Origin: Chamaecyparis obtusa
Lineage: Eukaryota > Streptophyta > Pinopsida > Cupressales > Cupressaceae
DNA length: 64,000 nt
Direction: 5' to 3'
Assembly (NCBI GenBank): GCA_027943335.1
Contig: BSBK01002933.1
Span: 248,001-312,000, forward strand
Of the stretch, positions 33,076 to 43,909 are shown piece by piece. The first letter of the stretch is position 1, and every line of letters begins with the position of its first letter. The notes beneath the pieces were generated by a model that searched no databases, was not told where the DNA came from, and saw only the letters and a program-made list of their open reading frames with translations. Position numbers and translations under genes: made by a program.

Positions 33076-34489
33076 GGTGATTCTTTGACCAGTGGGCATA
33101 AAAATCTTAGTTTTGAAGTGTTTTGATCAAGTTCAAAGGTTGGATAGTGCAATTTCTCAGTTTGACAAGCAGTAACAGTAGATAAAAGATAGGTTTGCAA
33201 ATAGTATAGGATCAAACATGTCATAGAACACTTGAAACAAGGGAAAAAGCAACCTTGCCAAGATAAGCACTTGTGATATCAAAATAGAAAAATTCTATGA
33301 GTGCTACCATTTTGTTTGAATGTTGAGAACGTTTACACTGGTATAGCACAATTGAAGACAATTCAAGCAATTACTACCTAGAAGGATAAGGCTCATTACT
33401 TAGCAACATGGCCCACAACTTGATGCTCCCTTGCCTCACACCAAGTGGTTGCCCACAAGAGATATTGGCATTGTCATGGAAGTGTCAAAAACACAACCAA
33501 AAGAACACATATGGTGAGTGTCTTGGGATGATCCGAGTAAGTCCACTTGGATCAATCCTTGCACTAAGAAGCTAAGCGGCTAAAATAAGGTGGCCTCTAT
33601 CTAAAGGTTCGTAGTAAGGGCTTCCATTCATAGCACCCCTCTTACTCCTCATAAAGGACTAGGACCTCGTGGCCTCAAGAGTACCTTAAGCATTCTTGCT
33701 CAATGCTTTCCTCATGGTCACAATCCCACAAGTTACTCACATTAAGCCAAGATAAGTACTATGTCTACCAAGGTTTTGTGTCCTTGATAGCCTTGAGATT
33801 ATAGTGGGTTGGAAGAGCTAGCAAAAGGCTTGTCTCCACTTGGGTCGTTCCTCTTGATTGCTCAAGAGTAGGCCCGCTAAAAGATTCGAAATCTAAACAA
33901 AAAGTGCATAAATTCTTGAGGTTCAAAGTTTTTGGTTCACCACAAGGGTGAAGAGCATACTCCCCTATCTCAAAAACTTCACCCAAACACACCAAGCAAA
34001 GATTTAGTTACCCCCTTGCTTTCAAAATCCCAAGATGGGTCAAGATTTCTGTTTCACCACAAGGGTGAAGAGCATACTCTCCTACCACCTCAAAAATCCT
34101 ACAACAAGGTATTAAGTGCCTAAGAAATGAAACAACTAGTATATGCCGCACTCAATAAATAAAGCAATTAAACAAGCACTTGACTTGGTTTTATGCTTAG
34201 GGCAGCCCTGCAAAAACTATTAGTAGCCCTCTTTGACATGCGTTCTTTTGGAAAAATATCTCAAGCAAGTGCACCTACAACCACAACTTGTTAGACCCAC
34301 AAGGGTTAGGAAAATCCAAAATCTAACAATGGTTAGCACATAAAAAATTAGATAATCTGCAAAAAAATAACTAATCAAATGACAAAATCTGAAAATGAAA
34401 CCATCATGGTTGGATTAGGAATGAAAAGACCTTTCCAACGATATATCACACTTTGATTTTCGATACCATTTGCAAAAAATTTTCAAAAA

Positions 34490-34660
34490 TGGGCGATAAT
34501 ATTAGTCTGTGCGATACTTCGCTCGACACCAGGCGATACTTCGCCCAAGACCATGCGATATTCTCTGCAATAGCCAGGCGATACTTCTAATAGTCGAAGT
34601 ATCGCATGCACATACAAAGAGCTATCACGCGATACTTTTGGAAAGTATCATACAATAGTC
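34490..34660. repeat. TATCGC/GCGATA hairpin array 4
   Basis: Cluster of GCGATACTTC cores (for example GGCGATACTTCGCCC near 34532 and GAAGTATCGCATGC near 34600) about 100-300 bp inside the PBS of B. No equivalent can be seen for A because that part of A is outside the window. Confidence 0.8.
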
Positions 34661-34764
34661 TGAGACAAAAAAATAGAGACCGAAAATTAAGCTAAAAACT
34701 TGCCAAAAAATTGACGAAAAATGATGAAAATGCAGAAAAAGAAGGGACAAAGCTAGTCTACTTT

Positions 34765-34782
34765 GCCCCACGGTGGGCGCCA
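34765..34782 (-). other. Primer binding site (tRNA-Lys) of element B
   Basis: Minus strand TGGCGCCCACCGTGGGGC, four bases inside the LTR. It is fully complementary to the 3' end of plant tRNA-Lys(CUU) including CCA, as I recall that tRNA. Confidence 0.88.
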
Positions 34783-34786
34783 AAAA

Positions 34787-35452
34787 TGTGTGCTATAATT
34801 GTGTCACACTTCTATGAATCATTATATTCAAGAACACTCAAGAATGAGGCCTCAAAAATCGATCCATAGCTTCCTAGGCATGGAGTGCAAGGGTTTTTAA
34901 GAATGCTCTCAACTAGAGCTATTAAGCCAATAACCTTGCTAGTAAACCATGCAATGGGAGATTCAAATGAAGACAAGGGCAAGAATGCCAATATCCTCAA
35001 GAATCAAATGAAAATGCAATGCAATGCTATGCTAGAAATGGAAATGTAAGCTAAGCTATGAAAATGAAGATGCAAGTATTACAAAGCCTCCTAGTTAAGC
35101 TAGATGAATTAATCTAAAGCATAAAGGAAACTAAGCTAAGAATGCCATGATAATGCAAGAAATGAAACTATGATAACATGTAGATGCAAAAGCCAAGAAT
35201 GCTCCAAATCTCCAAAAGCTCCAAAGTGACCTAGAAAACCTGCAGCATAACATTAGCATAAAAAGTTAAGGTTTTTTATTTATTAAAAGGGGAGAAAATA
35301 TTCCTTTTAAATAAATAAAGACTTAGGATAAGATGGTTAGCCCATAGAAAATAATTGAATAAATGATAGAGCTAGGATTTGATCAAGAATAAGCAATTTA
35401 TGATTTAGCAAAAGGGGCTAATAGTCTAGATGACCATTTTTAGGTGTATACA
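34787..35452 (-). repeat. 5' LTR of gypsy element B
   Basis: 666 bp, TG...CA, followed inward by the PBS and outward by the CTAGG duplication. About 14 mismatches to the 3' LTR. Confidence 0.95.
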
Positions 35453-35457
35453 CTAGG
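35453..35457. repeat. Target site duplication of element B (right copy)
   Basis: CTAGG, identical to 25518-25522. Confidence 0.92.
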
Positions 35458-36525
35458 TTCTTCTTCGATCATAGGTGCATAATCATAGTATCTCTCTTGA
35501 ATCATAAACGTTTCATCAATCTTTACATGTGCACTTTCAATGATCTTCTTTAATCTTAAGTTAAAACATATATAAGCTTGGCTTTTAGTAGAGTAACCAA
35601 GAAAAATACCTTCATCGCTTCTTGCATTAAATTTATCAACACCATCATCTCTCTTGATGTAAAACTTGCTTCCAAAGATTCTGAAGTATTTTACTATAGT
35701 TACATTCCCAAACCATAGCTCATAAGGTGTCTTGTCTATGCCTGGCCTTAATTGAATTTTGTTAATAGTATAGACTGCAGTATTGACTACTTCTCTCGAA
35801 TAGGTGTGTGCAACTTTTCCTTCAATCATGATAGTGTTCGCTGTGTCAAGTATGATCCTATTTCTCCTTTCTACAATTCCATTCTGCTGAGGGGTTCTAG
35901 GTGCACTTAGCTATCTCTTTATCCCATGTTTTTTGCAATATTCATAAAATTTGTCAAAAGTGAATTCTCCTCCTCTATTTGATCTTAGACATTTTATCTT
36001 TAATCCAGACTCATTTTCAACCTTAGCTTTGAATATTTTGAACTTCTCAAATGCTTCAGGTTTATCTCTTAATAACGTAACCCACATCATTCTAGATTAA
36101 TCATCAAAAAATGAAATAAGGTACCTTTCACCATAGTATGATCTTGTTTGAGTTGGTCCACATAGGTTTGTATGCACTAGGTCCAATTTGTTCTCTGCTG
36201 AATTCTGCATGCTTCTAAATGAGTTCTTTACATGCTTTCCCATCACACATTCCCTTCACATTGTATCAACTGCTCTTGCAATACTAGGGAGGTCTCTTAC
36301 TGCCTTTACATTTCTTATCTTTACTATATTGTCAAAATTGATGTGACATAGTCTTTTGTGTCATAACCGACTGTCATCTACTTTTGCAACAAAACAACTT
36401 GCTTCTTAATTAAGCTGAAAAACATTACCTTTTGTCTTTGAACCTGATGTAATCATTAATCCTTCTTTGTTATTAATGATGCACTTATTGTTTTTGAATT
36501 CCAATTGATATCATTTGTCAAGTAA
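35458..36525 (-). pseudogene. pol: Integrase of copia element C
   Basis: Zinc finger remnant (HKRLCHINFDNIVKI ... CVMGK). The catalytic core reads LDLVHTNLCGP and CLRSNRGGEF, where functional copia integrases have Asp at both Asn positions; the Glu (NGIVERRNR) is kept. The open stretch 35829-35440 covers the integrase C-terminal part (KTPYELWFGN, FGSKFYIKRD, GIFLGYSTKSQAYICFN). Several stops occur upstream. The frame stops at the CTAGG where element B inserted and resumes at 25517. Integrase would splice element DNA into the chromosome. Confidence 0.9.
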
Positions 36526-36876
36526 CTATCCAACACTTAGTAAGTTATGTTGCAAAACATCAACATATAGAACATCATCAGTGTTATTATTTCCATCTAA
36601 AGTGAGAGCTCGTCTACCTATGATAGATTTAGGAGTGTTGTCTCCAAACCTAACCACGCCGCCTTTGTACTTATCTAGATGTACAAATCTATCTTTGTCT
36701 CTTGTCATGTGATGTGAAAAACCACTGCCAATGATCCAGTCTATCCTGATGTCTGCCTGTGAAATCAATGCTTGCTCTTCTTCTTTCTTTTCATCTTCAA
36801 TATCCATGTCATCAAACATTTTCTCCATATCTTCAATTGCAATAAATTCAATTTCATCTTCTAGTTGAATCTTCAT
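36526..36876 (-). pseudogene. pol: Protease of copia element C with altered active site
   Basis: 116 codons. The conserved copia protease block reads DWIIGSGFSHHMTRDKDRF, followed by VRFGDNTPKSIIGRR and VLYVDVLQHNLLSVG. Functional members have D-S-G at the catalytic site; here it is GSG, so the nucleophilic Asp is lost. An acidic stretch precedes the domain. Confidence 0.9.
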
Positions 36877-37782
36877 CTGTCACTCCATCTTCAGCATAGT
36901 AACATTCTTTTGTATACTTAGGCTTGAAATTAGTTTTGTACTTCTTGGCTCTTGTAGGACACTTTGATGTAAAATGACCAATCTTGTTACGTGAAAAACA
37001 TTTAAATGATAATTGGCCTTCATATTTTTCTTTTCTTTCTTTCTTAGCAACCATAGCAATGAATTCTTCTAGTTCTTTATCATCATCTTCATCATCAAAA
37101 TTACTAGAAGTGTTCAAAGATTTATTACCATGGACTAAGGCTTTGAATGTTGTTTCACTTTTAGGCTATGTTTTCAATCTTGATATCTCGAATGCTGAAA
37201 TCTTGTTGATTAAGGTCTCTCTCTTGAAGTCTTTTGAAAACTTCATAGTCTCATGTAGGATGCTTATCTTGCTCTCATAATTTGTTGTCAGAGTAGTCAT
37301 CAATTTATCCATTATGTCTTCTTTCGAAATCTCTCTACCATTGTTTCTAATTCATGTAACTGCTTCATTAATTCTTTGATTGTAGGCTCTAATGTTCTCT
37401 TCAGGTAGCATCTCCAAATTGTTACATCTTTTCTTCCATGTTTTTCTTCATCATTCTTGGCTTGGATATCTCCTTCAAACATGTCTTCTAGATACTTCCA
37501 TATTATGTAGGCTCTATCTTCTTTTTTGATCTCTGAAAACTCATTGTCAGATAAGGCACTAATAAGGGATTCTTTGACAATTGCATTTTGAATGAACATT
37601 TCTTTTTGTTTAGTGGTTGCATCTTCTTTGGAAAGGTCTTTTAGAGAGGCAACATGAACATCTTGAGTAGCTGCTTCAAAAATCTCAAAACCAACATACT
37701 GCAAATGTGTTATCATTTTGTTCTTCTAGTCTAGATAATTCTCTCCATCAAACTTAGGACTTTCTTTTCTAAAAAATGTCAT
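36854..37782 (-). pseudogene. gag: Gag of copia element C
   Basis: Starts MTFFRKESPKFDGENYLD at 37782, just inside the PBS, then a stop where related gags have Trp (TGG to TAG). The open part 37716-37312 is the UBN2-type gag core (DRAYIIWKYLEDMFEGD, ELMKQLHELETMVERF). A second part 37117-36854 carries the single CCHC knuckle, reading CFSRNKIGHFTSKC, with the second Cys replaced by Arg. Between them the frame is broken. Gag normally forms the particle around element RNA. Confidence 0.88.
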
Positions 37783-37825
37783 CTTATCAACCTCAAGCTG
37801 TTAAACTTTCTCTTTGAGGCACTTG

Positions 37826-37837
37826 GCTCTGATACCA
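37826..37837 (-). other. Primer binding site (initiator tRNA-Met) of copia element C
   Basis: Minus strand TGGTATCAGAGC, two bases inside the LTR end. Confidence 0.92.
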
Positions 37838-37839
37838 AT

Positions 37840-39145
37840 TGTTAGGAATAGTCCCAAGAAATAACTGAGAGGGGGGGGGGGGGGGGGGTGAATCAGTTAT
37901 CTATAAGATTTAATTCTTTATCAAAATTAGTATAGAATAACATTAAGCATATACACAACAAGATAACACTTAACACAATACCAAAATTTTGGTTACGGGG
38001 ACACCCAAAATATGTAAAAACCCTAGTGGGAATTAGCACCCACTATAAACTGCACTAGAGTATAATGATCCATGTTAGAAGATCTTACAACGCTATTAGG
38101 AGTTGATCTTTACAATACATTAAGTACAATGACCCGGTCAAAGGTTGGACCCTGTTAGGAGTCTTTTATAGATAACCTTGTTAAAGGTGAGGACACATTG
38201 TCCGGGAGCACACTGCTCATATGGTGAAGGCTGCAACCTTTTGCACAATAGATACTATATCTAGATCTTGGTGAGCTGTGAATTAGACTTGTTGTATTGA
38301 TCACTTCTAATGAATAACATACACTCTCTGCTTCTTCACATAGATCTTCAACTAATGATTGATATAGCTTTACTGGCCCAATACTTTCACACCTTGTTGC
38401 TCTGCTTGCATAATCCTTCCTTAGAAATCACAACTGACTGACTATAAGTAGCCTTCTCCAAAAGATATAATCAAGTCATCATGTTAGAACCTTCTTGAAA
38501 TCATATTAATGAAACAATATAACTCTCCAACAACATCTCCAACGACTATACTAAGAATGCAACACAAATAGGACCGCGCAACCCAATATGAGTAGACGCA
38601 TCACTTCACATTGTTGGCTCCACCAAATTAATTCAAACTTTATTATCAAGCTGAAATATGTTATGTGCTCTTAACCAAACAATCTTATCTCATAACCAAA
38701 CATGAAACCAAAGCACACATACTATAATGATAGGCACAACTACTGAAATAATATAAACATTGTTGGCTCTCAACAAATAATCTCCTGAAACTCTAATTGG
38801 AAAATAGAAACATCATAACTCAACTTCAACTGCACAACTAACTCTGTGTCTATAAATATAGCGTCATGATCATGTTGAGAACACAAAAATAAATGTGCAA
38901 GGCTCTATTATAACCATATTGTGAATCACATACAAAACTCTGCTTGCAAAACTATTGTTACAAACAACTGGACAACTATCTGCACTCTGAATCAACCTTT
39001 GCATCTATGATATCATGCTGATAACATATCCATACAACATATGCTCAAGGATCTCTACATATAACTACAATGCACACTGTTTACCATATGTTGTCATCAA
39101 TGACAAACATACAGTCAACACTAGCTTACTGAAAAATCTCCAACA
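37840..39145 (-). repeat. 5' LTR of copia element C
   Basis: 1306 bp; plus-strand ends TGTTAGGAATAG and AATCTCCAACA. Aligns with 22270-23417. Contains the G18 tract near the PBS side. The outer flank starts AGGAT; no matching left duplication remains because the 3' LTR is truncated. Confidence 0.9.
37871..37888 (+). repeat. G18 homopolymer in copia LTR
   Basis: 18 consecutive G between CTGAGA and TGAATCAG. The LTRs of D and E have GAGGGGAGGGG at the same place, so the run likely grew from that motif by slippage; the exact length may be a sequencing artefact. Confidence 0.8.
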
Positions 39146-39522
39146 AGGATATGGATCCATGGGTACTTCATAAAAGCCATTAGAAGACATACTACATACA
39201 TACACAAAGCCAAAAGAAGGCGCACAACTTTATGGGGTGACTATCAAGTGCTTTCTTGGTGGGTCATCCTATCATTTTTTTGGTTCACAGTGAGATACAT
39301 ACATCTTACTAGGTGAGCTAGCCAATCCACTATCTTCTTTTCTCTCTCTTGTTATGCTTTTGGATCTAACAAGGACTCAAGTTCCTTGGGGGCTTGATGG
39401 ATTCCTTGTATCCTTAATCATAATAGGGATTTTTTTTCTTCTATTCTTGATCTACTTTACCAAGAGTTTGCATGGAGTCCATACTCTTGCTAAAGTGGGG
39501 GCTAACTGTATCATCAAAAAAT
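39146..39522. other. Unassigned sequence right of copia element C
   Basis: Nothing recognised. It separates C's LTR from the inverted LTR-like pair. Confidence 0.4.
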
Positions 39523-40479
39523 TGAAGAACTTCCATTTAGGACTAGTTTAGCCCTCTGAGTAAGTGGTTTGGGTTCATGTCAAACACCTTGAATGGGTCT
39601 TTGACTTGGATCTGGATTTTTCCCCTGTTTTGCCCTATTTTCTACTTCTTTCCTGCCTATTTCTAGCATCCTTCTATGTGAATTTGAGATTCTTGACCTC
39701 AAGGTCAAGGTTGACCTTTTGGGTCAAGGTCAACCTTTTGGGTCAAGGTCGACCTTGACCCTGACCCAGGGTCCAAATTTCAAATTCTGGAGATTTTTAG
39801 ATGTTGGGTTTTAGAAAGATTTATTTCTCGCTTTTGGGTCGGCTGTTTCAGGCTTCAAAATGGTAAAATCTTAAATCATATTTAATTTAGGTCCACTTCT
39901 AGGGGTATAGGGGTAATGATAATTTATTTCTCCTATGTCGGCCTCTCTAGAAGTTATGTGCCCTAGACTAGTATATAAGGAATCCTTTCTCCTCTCATTT
40001 CAATCCAAACATTATCAAGCAAGCGATCACATAATCAAATAAAAAAATCAAAGGAAGGATCATCTATGCATAAAGTGAACATTCAAGCATTCAAGCATTC
40101 AAGATTCAATTCATCAAGGAGATCCATTAGTAGCCATTGAAGGATTCAATCTCTATGGGGCCCTCTTGTTGAAGATTTCTCCACTCATATCCATTCAAGA
40201 TTTTTCCTATTCCAAGATCCATTCAAGATTGGTGTTGAAGATCTAAATACAATTGATTTGAGACATCCTACATCCTATAATTCTACATCCATTTGGAGTA
40301 TCTACACTTGTGGATTCAAGGATTTGAATCCTCTGCAAGGGTTTCAACATAAGCAAGGTGAATTGTTCCATTTACTTTGTTTATTACTGCAATTTCAAAT
40401 ATATTTCAAGGTTAATTACAAAATCAAGGTTTGATCGAGGCAAACCCCTCATCCAAATAATAAAACTATTTTTCTCACA
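39523..40479 (+). repeat. LTR-like sequence, left member of an inverted pair
   Basis: About 957 bp; TG at 39523, CA at 40478. Aligns with the complement of 41229-42194 along its length (TTCCATTTAGGACTAGTTTA near the start, GGCAAACCCCTCATCCAAA near the end). A TATA-like TATATAAGG lies near 39972. It is rich in GGTCAA/TTGACC motifs (39690-39775), including AAGGTCGACCTT. The TG/CA ends and TATA suggest an LTR, but no PBS is recognised. Confidence 0.6.
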
Positions 40480-41228
40480 GGTGCAGGTACAAAACAACGA
40501 ATTACAAAGAAGATTTAGATACCCTTTTCGATAAATTTTTGGGATCCATGAACAAAATTTCCATCAGAGAAGCACAAGTCAAGGTCGACATAAAGGGGTA
40601 AAGGTCGACCTTCATTTGGGTCAAGCTTAACCTAACTTAGAAAAGGAAAGGATTTATGGGTTTTGTAGATCTCACAATTTCGGTTCAAGAATGTGAAAAG
40701 AAATAGTTTCTGAGACCATTTGACAAGGCTTTCAACAGATTCTTTTTTGGAGGTAAGTACTTTTAATTTCTTCATTTCAATATTAGTCTTCTAGATTTAC
40801 TTTTCAAATATTTTTCAATTGCTCTTTTCTAAACCCTCTCTTTCTAGAGGTGAGGAAGAAGTTAGCCCATACCATTTATCTCCTTTGTATAGATCATGAA
40901 TTGACACTTACCTTTGTGTTAATCGAGTCTCATTGGAGGATAAATCTTGGTATTCTTCCTCTCCTTTGTATAGAGTGTGGATCATTTTCGTCTATATATT
41001 TACCCTAAATCAATGTTTTCTGATGTCTGTACTGAGTTTCGGGAAGTTCTACAATTGAATCTGGAACAGAAACACAGAGACAGAGAAAACCCAGAAATCA
41101 TTTCCTTTTCTGAGAAAGGTTGACCTTGATGTGCACAACTCTGACGAAAATTCTGTTTGCGGATCCTAAAAGTTTTCCAAAAATGGTATCCGAATCTGCT
41201 ATGTAATTTGTCATTCCGCACCTACACC
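40480..41228. other. Central part of the inverted LTR-like pair
   Basis: The inverted similarity continues about 200 bp inward from both arms (GGTGCAGGTAC / GGTGTAGGTGC, then AGAAAAGGAAAGGATTT / AGAAAAGGAAATGATTT), so each copy carries some leader sequence. The middle ~330 bp is unpaired. No coding sequence seen. Confidence 0.55.
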
Positions 41229-42194
41229 TATAAGAAAAAGGGTGTGTTGTTTGGATGAGGGGTTTGCCTTGGTCAAACCTTGGTTTTGGAATTAACCTTG
41301 AAATATAATTGAAATTGTAGTAATAAATAAAGTAAATGGAATAATTCACCTTGCTTATGCTGAAACCCTTGTGGAGGATTCGAATCCTTGGATCCACAAG
41401 TATAGATGCTCCAAATGAATGTAGAATTGGATGTAGGATGTCTCAAATCAATTGCATTAGATCTTCAACACCAATCTTGAATGGATCTTGGAATAGGAAG
41501 AAGCTTGAATGGATATGAAGGAAGAAATCTTCAACAAGAGGGCTCCATAGAGATTGAATCCTTCAATGGCTACCAATGGATCTTCTTGATGAATTGGATC
41601 TTGAATGCTTGAATGCTTGAGGATAGATGAATGCTTGAATTCTTTCTTTCTTCCTTGTTGCTTGCTTTCTTGATTGCTTGATCACGTGATTGAGGATGCT
41701 TGTATTCGATGGATAATTGATCAGCAAATGAGGGGAGAAGGCTTCCTTATATACTAGTTTAGGGCACAAACTTATAGAGAGGCTGACATAGGATAAATAA
41801 AATTCTCATTAAGCCTATACCCTTGGAAGTGGATCTAAGTTAAATATCATTTAAGATTTTACCATTTTGAAGCCTAAAATAGCCGACCTAAAAGCTGAAA
41901 ACAAATCTTTGTCAAAACCTGGTATTTGAAAACCTCTAGAATTTAACATTTGGACCCTAGATTAGGGTCAAGGTTGACCCTAACCTAGGTTAGGGTTGAG
42001 GTTGACCTTGACCCTGAGGTCAATAACCTCAAATTCACAGAGCCAAGTGCCAGAAGCAGGCTAGAAATAAGTGGAAAATAGGGAAGAATAGGGGGAAAAG
42101 CCAAATTCAAGTCAAAGACCCATTCAAGGCATTTGACATGACCCTAAACCACTTACTCGGAGGGATAAACTAGTCCTAAATGGAAGTGCTTGCA
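41229..42194 (-). repeat. LTR-like sequence, right member of an inverted pair
   Basis: About 966 bp in reverse orientation to 39523-40479. The plus strand shows CTTCCTTATATACTAG (complement of the TATA region) near 41740 and AGGTTGACC-type repeats near 41960-42020. Confidence 0.6.
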
Positions 42195-42905
42195 TTTTCC
42201 GACAATACAACTTTACATTTTGGTTCCCTTGAGCTATGCTTTCTTTTTCCTTTCTCTTCGCCGAGGTATTCAACTGAAAATCTTTATCTTGATCCTAGTT
42301 TTTAGGATCAAAATCAAAATTCCAAATCTTCTAATGCAGTTGTCTACTGACGCTATCACTTATCACTTGCTTCTGCCTTTCTTTCTGGACTTCTAAAAAT
42401 TATCTTTTCCAATTGTACCTCATTTCAATTTTGATCCCGAGGGGGCATGACAATATGGCAAATCTTTTTGTCAATCAAATCTCCTAATCTGCAAATCTAG
42501 CAATCAAACCAAATCTCAAATTGATCAAGTCAATCAAGACTAAAACATCACCACTCAGGGCATCTCAGCTTCATCGCTTCATATCAAGTTGAGATTCTCC
42601 ACATCTCCTTTCTGAAAGGGTGTTCTCATCGCTTCATATCAATTCACTTAGACATACATCTCTTTGATCTCTTGGGGCATATTAGGTTCATCATGACCCC
42701 TATCAATTTGATATTGTCTCTTAGATGATTAGCTATCTCAATCTCCTTGGATAGATATTCAGACTCATTGCTTCATATCAGGATGGATACTCTCATCTTG
42801 CTTATTAGTCTTCATTCAATCATGTTCGAAGTTTGATCTCTACTAGCTTCCTTGACATCATCTTTCTTTGACTCAATGTGTTCCTAGATCGCTCACGCAT
42901 TAGTC

Positions 42906-42918
42906 AAAGAGGGACAAA
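42906..42918 (+). other. Polypurine tract of element F
   Basis: AAAGAGGGACAAA, one base different from the tract of A and B, directly before TGTAATCACC. Confidence 0.82.
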
Positions 42919-43901
42919 TGTAATCACCTAAAATTGGTCTAGTATAACTAGATCCCCCCCCCCCTTCGATCAAATTGTCTCTTTGCTAAACATGATTATG
43001 GAGAGTAACCCTTAAAATCCCCTTTACATAATTAAATCAAAAATCTTATATCAAGCTTATACTATGGTCTAATTTCTAGAGCTTTCTTATTTATTTAATT
43101 GCTAAAACCTTGCTTTTAATATAAAGTTTATACACTTTTATTAAAAGAATACATTCACATGTGTGCATACTTAATCTTGATTAATTAGCAATTAAAAGAG
43201 ATTTGTGCTTTCAAAAATACTATTTTGTCTTATTCTACCTAACATTTCCCTTTTGCCTCTTAATCCTCACCACTCATTTCTACCTAACCTTTGCATCTCC
43301 TTGCATATCCTTTTGCCTCTTCATCTCATCCACTCATCCTTTTGCCTCTTAATCTTGGCCCTCCATTCTTGAGGCAATTCCTTTAAAAGGAATCTCTTCC
43401 ATTGCTCAAGATCCCTAATTCTTGTAATCTTGCATATTGGTTTCATCTAGTATATTCTAGGTCCCTAATATTCTTTCCTAATTTAGATTATTTTGCATTA
43501 TAGCTCTCTTTCTTTTCTTAGAATAATCTTGGTAATTTGAATTCTTAGCATTAGCTCTCTCATTTCATAACTTAGCTTCATTCCTAGCTTAATCTTGCAT
43601 TGTTAGTCTAGTTCCTTTCTTGCATTGCTTCAATAGATTTAGCTCTTTCATTCTCATGCTAGATTACTAGTTGCTTTCATACATTCTAGTTTAATATCTC
43701 ATTCTTAGCTTCATTCTTGCACTTTAATCTTCTATTTTGGAGTAGTCAAGTCACTAATCCTCTATGCCAATTTAATGAGCATCATGAGAAGGATTAAACT
43801 CGCTTCAACTAGGAAGCTATGAGTCACTTCTTGAGATCTCCTCTCATGGATTCTCTCAAGTGTAATGGTTCATATAAGTGTGTCATACTTTTGATCACAC
43901 A
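42919..43901 (+). repeat. 3' LTR of gypsy element F
   Basis: 983 bp, TGTAATCACCTAAAATTGG ... GATCACACA. Shares start, TTTTGCCTCTTAATCT motifs and the end block TGTAATGGTTCATA with A. Contains a C11 run at about 42954-42964. Confidence 0.78.
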
Positions 43902-43909
43902 CTTGTTAA

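Larger units (their letters stand above)
32492..34764 (-). other. Leader of element B between PBS and gag
   Basis: About 2.3 kb without coding signal. Contains two hairpin arrays and a direct repeat (TCACCACAAGGGTGAAGAGC at about 33938 and 34055), itself containing the short inverted repeat TCACC...GGTGA. Confidence 0.75.
25523..35452 (-). mobile_element. Complete non-autonomous gypsy element B inserted in copia element C
   Basis: 9930 bp with 666-bp LTRs at both ends (25523-26188 and 34787-35452), a CTAGG target duplication, a perfect 18-nt tRNA-Lys PBS (34765-34782) and a PPT identical to A's (26189-26201). The two LTRs differ at about 14 positions by eye, roughly 2%, mostly transitions. 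Gag and protease are present, but RT, most RNase H and the integrase core are deleted, so it must have moved in trans. It is from the same family as A: similar gag start, protease, 3' region and LTR ends. Confidence 0.95.
22270..39145 (-). mobile_element. Ty1/copia element C, split by gypsy element B
   Basis: Minus-strand order: LTR 37840-39145, tRNA-Met PBS, gag, CCHC, protease, integrase, [element B 25523-35452], hinge, RT, RNase H, PPT, truncated LTR 22270-23417. Integrase before RT marks Ty1/copia. Without B the internal region is about 4.5 kb, normal for plant copia. The reading frames on both sides of B join at a CTAGG duplicated on insertion. The element is dead: many stops, and catalytic residues of protease and integrase are changed. 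Confidence 0.92.
42195..43901 (+). mobile_element. 3' tail of gypsy element F (related to A and B)
   Basis: Internal 3' region 42195-42905 resembles that of A before the PPT (GATCCCGAGGGGGCATG; TAGTCAAAGAGGGACAAA). PPT at 42906-42918, LTR 42919-43901. No coding part remains. Its right end interrupts the RNase H domain of the LINE, so F inserted after the LINE. Confidence 0.8.

Noticed and set aside
41098..41397. 99-codon minus-strand frame in the inverted LTR-like pair
   Set aside because: No domain, and the other copy of the sequence does not keep the frame open.
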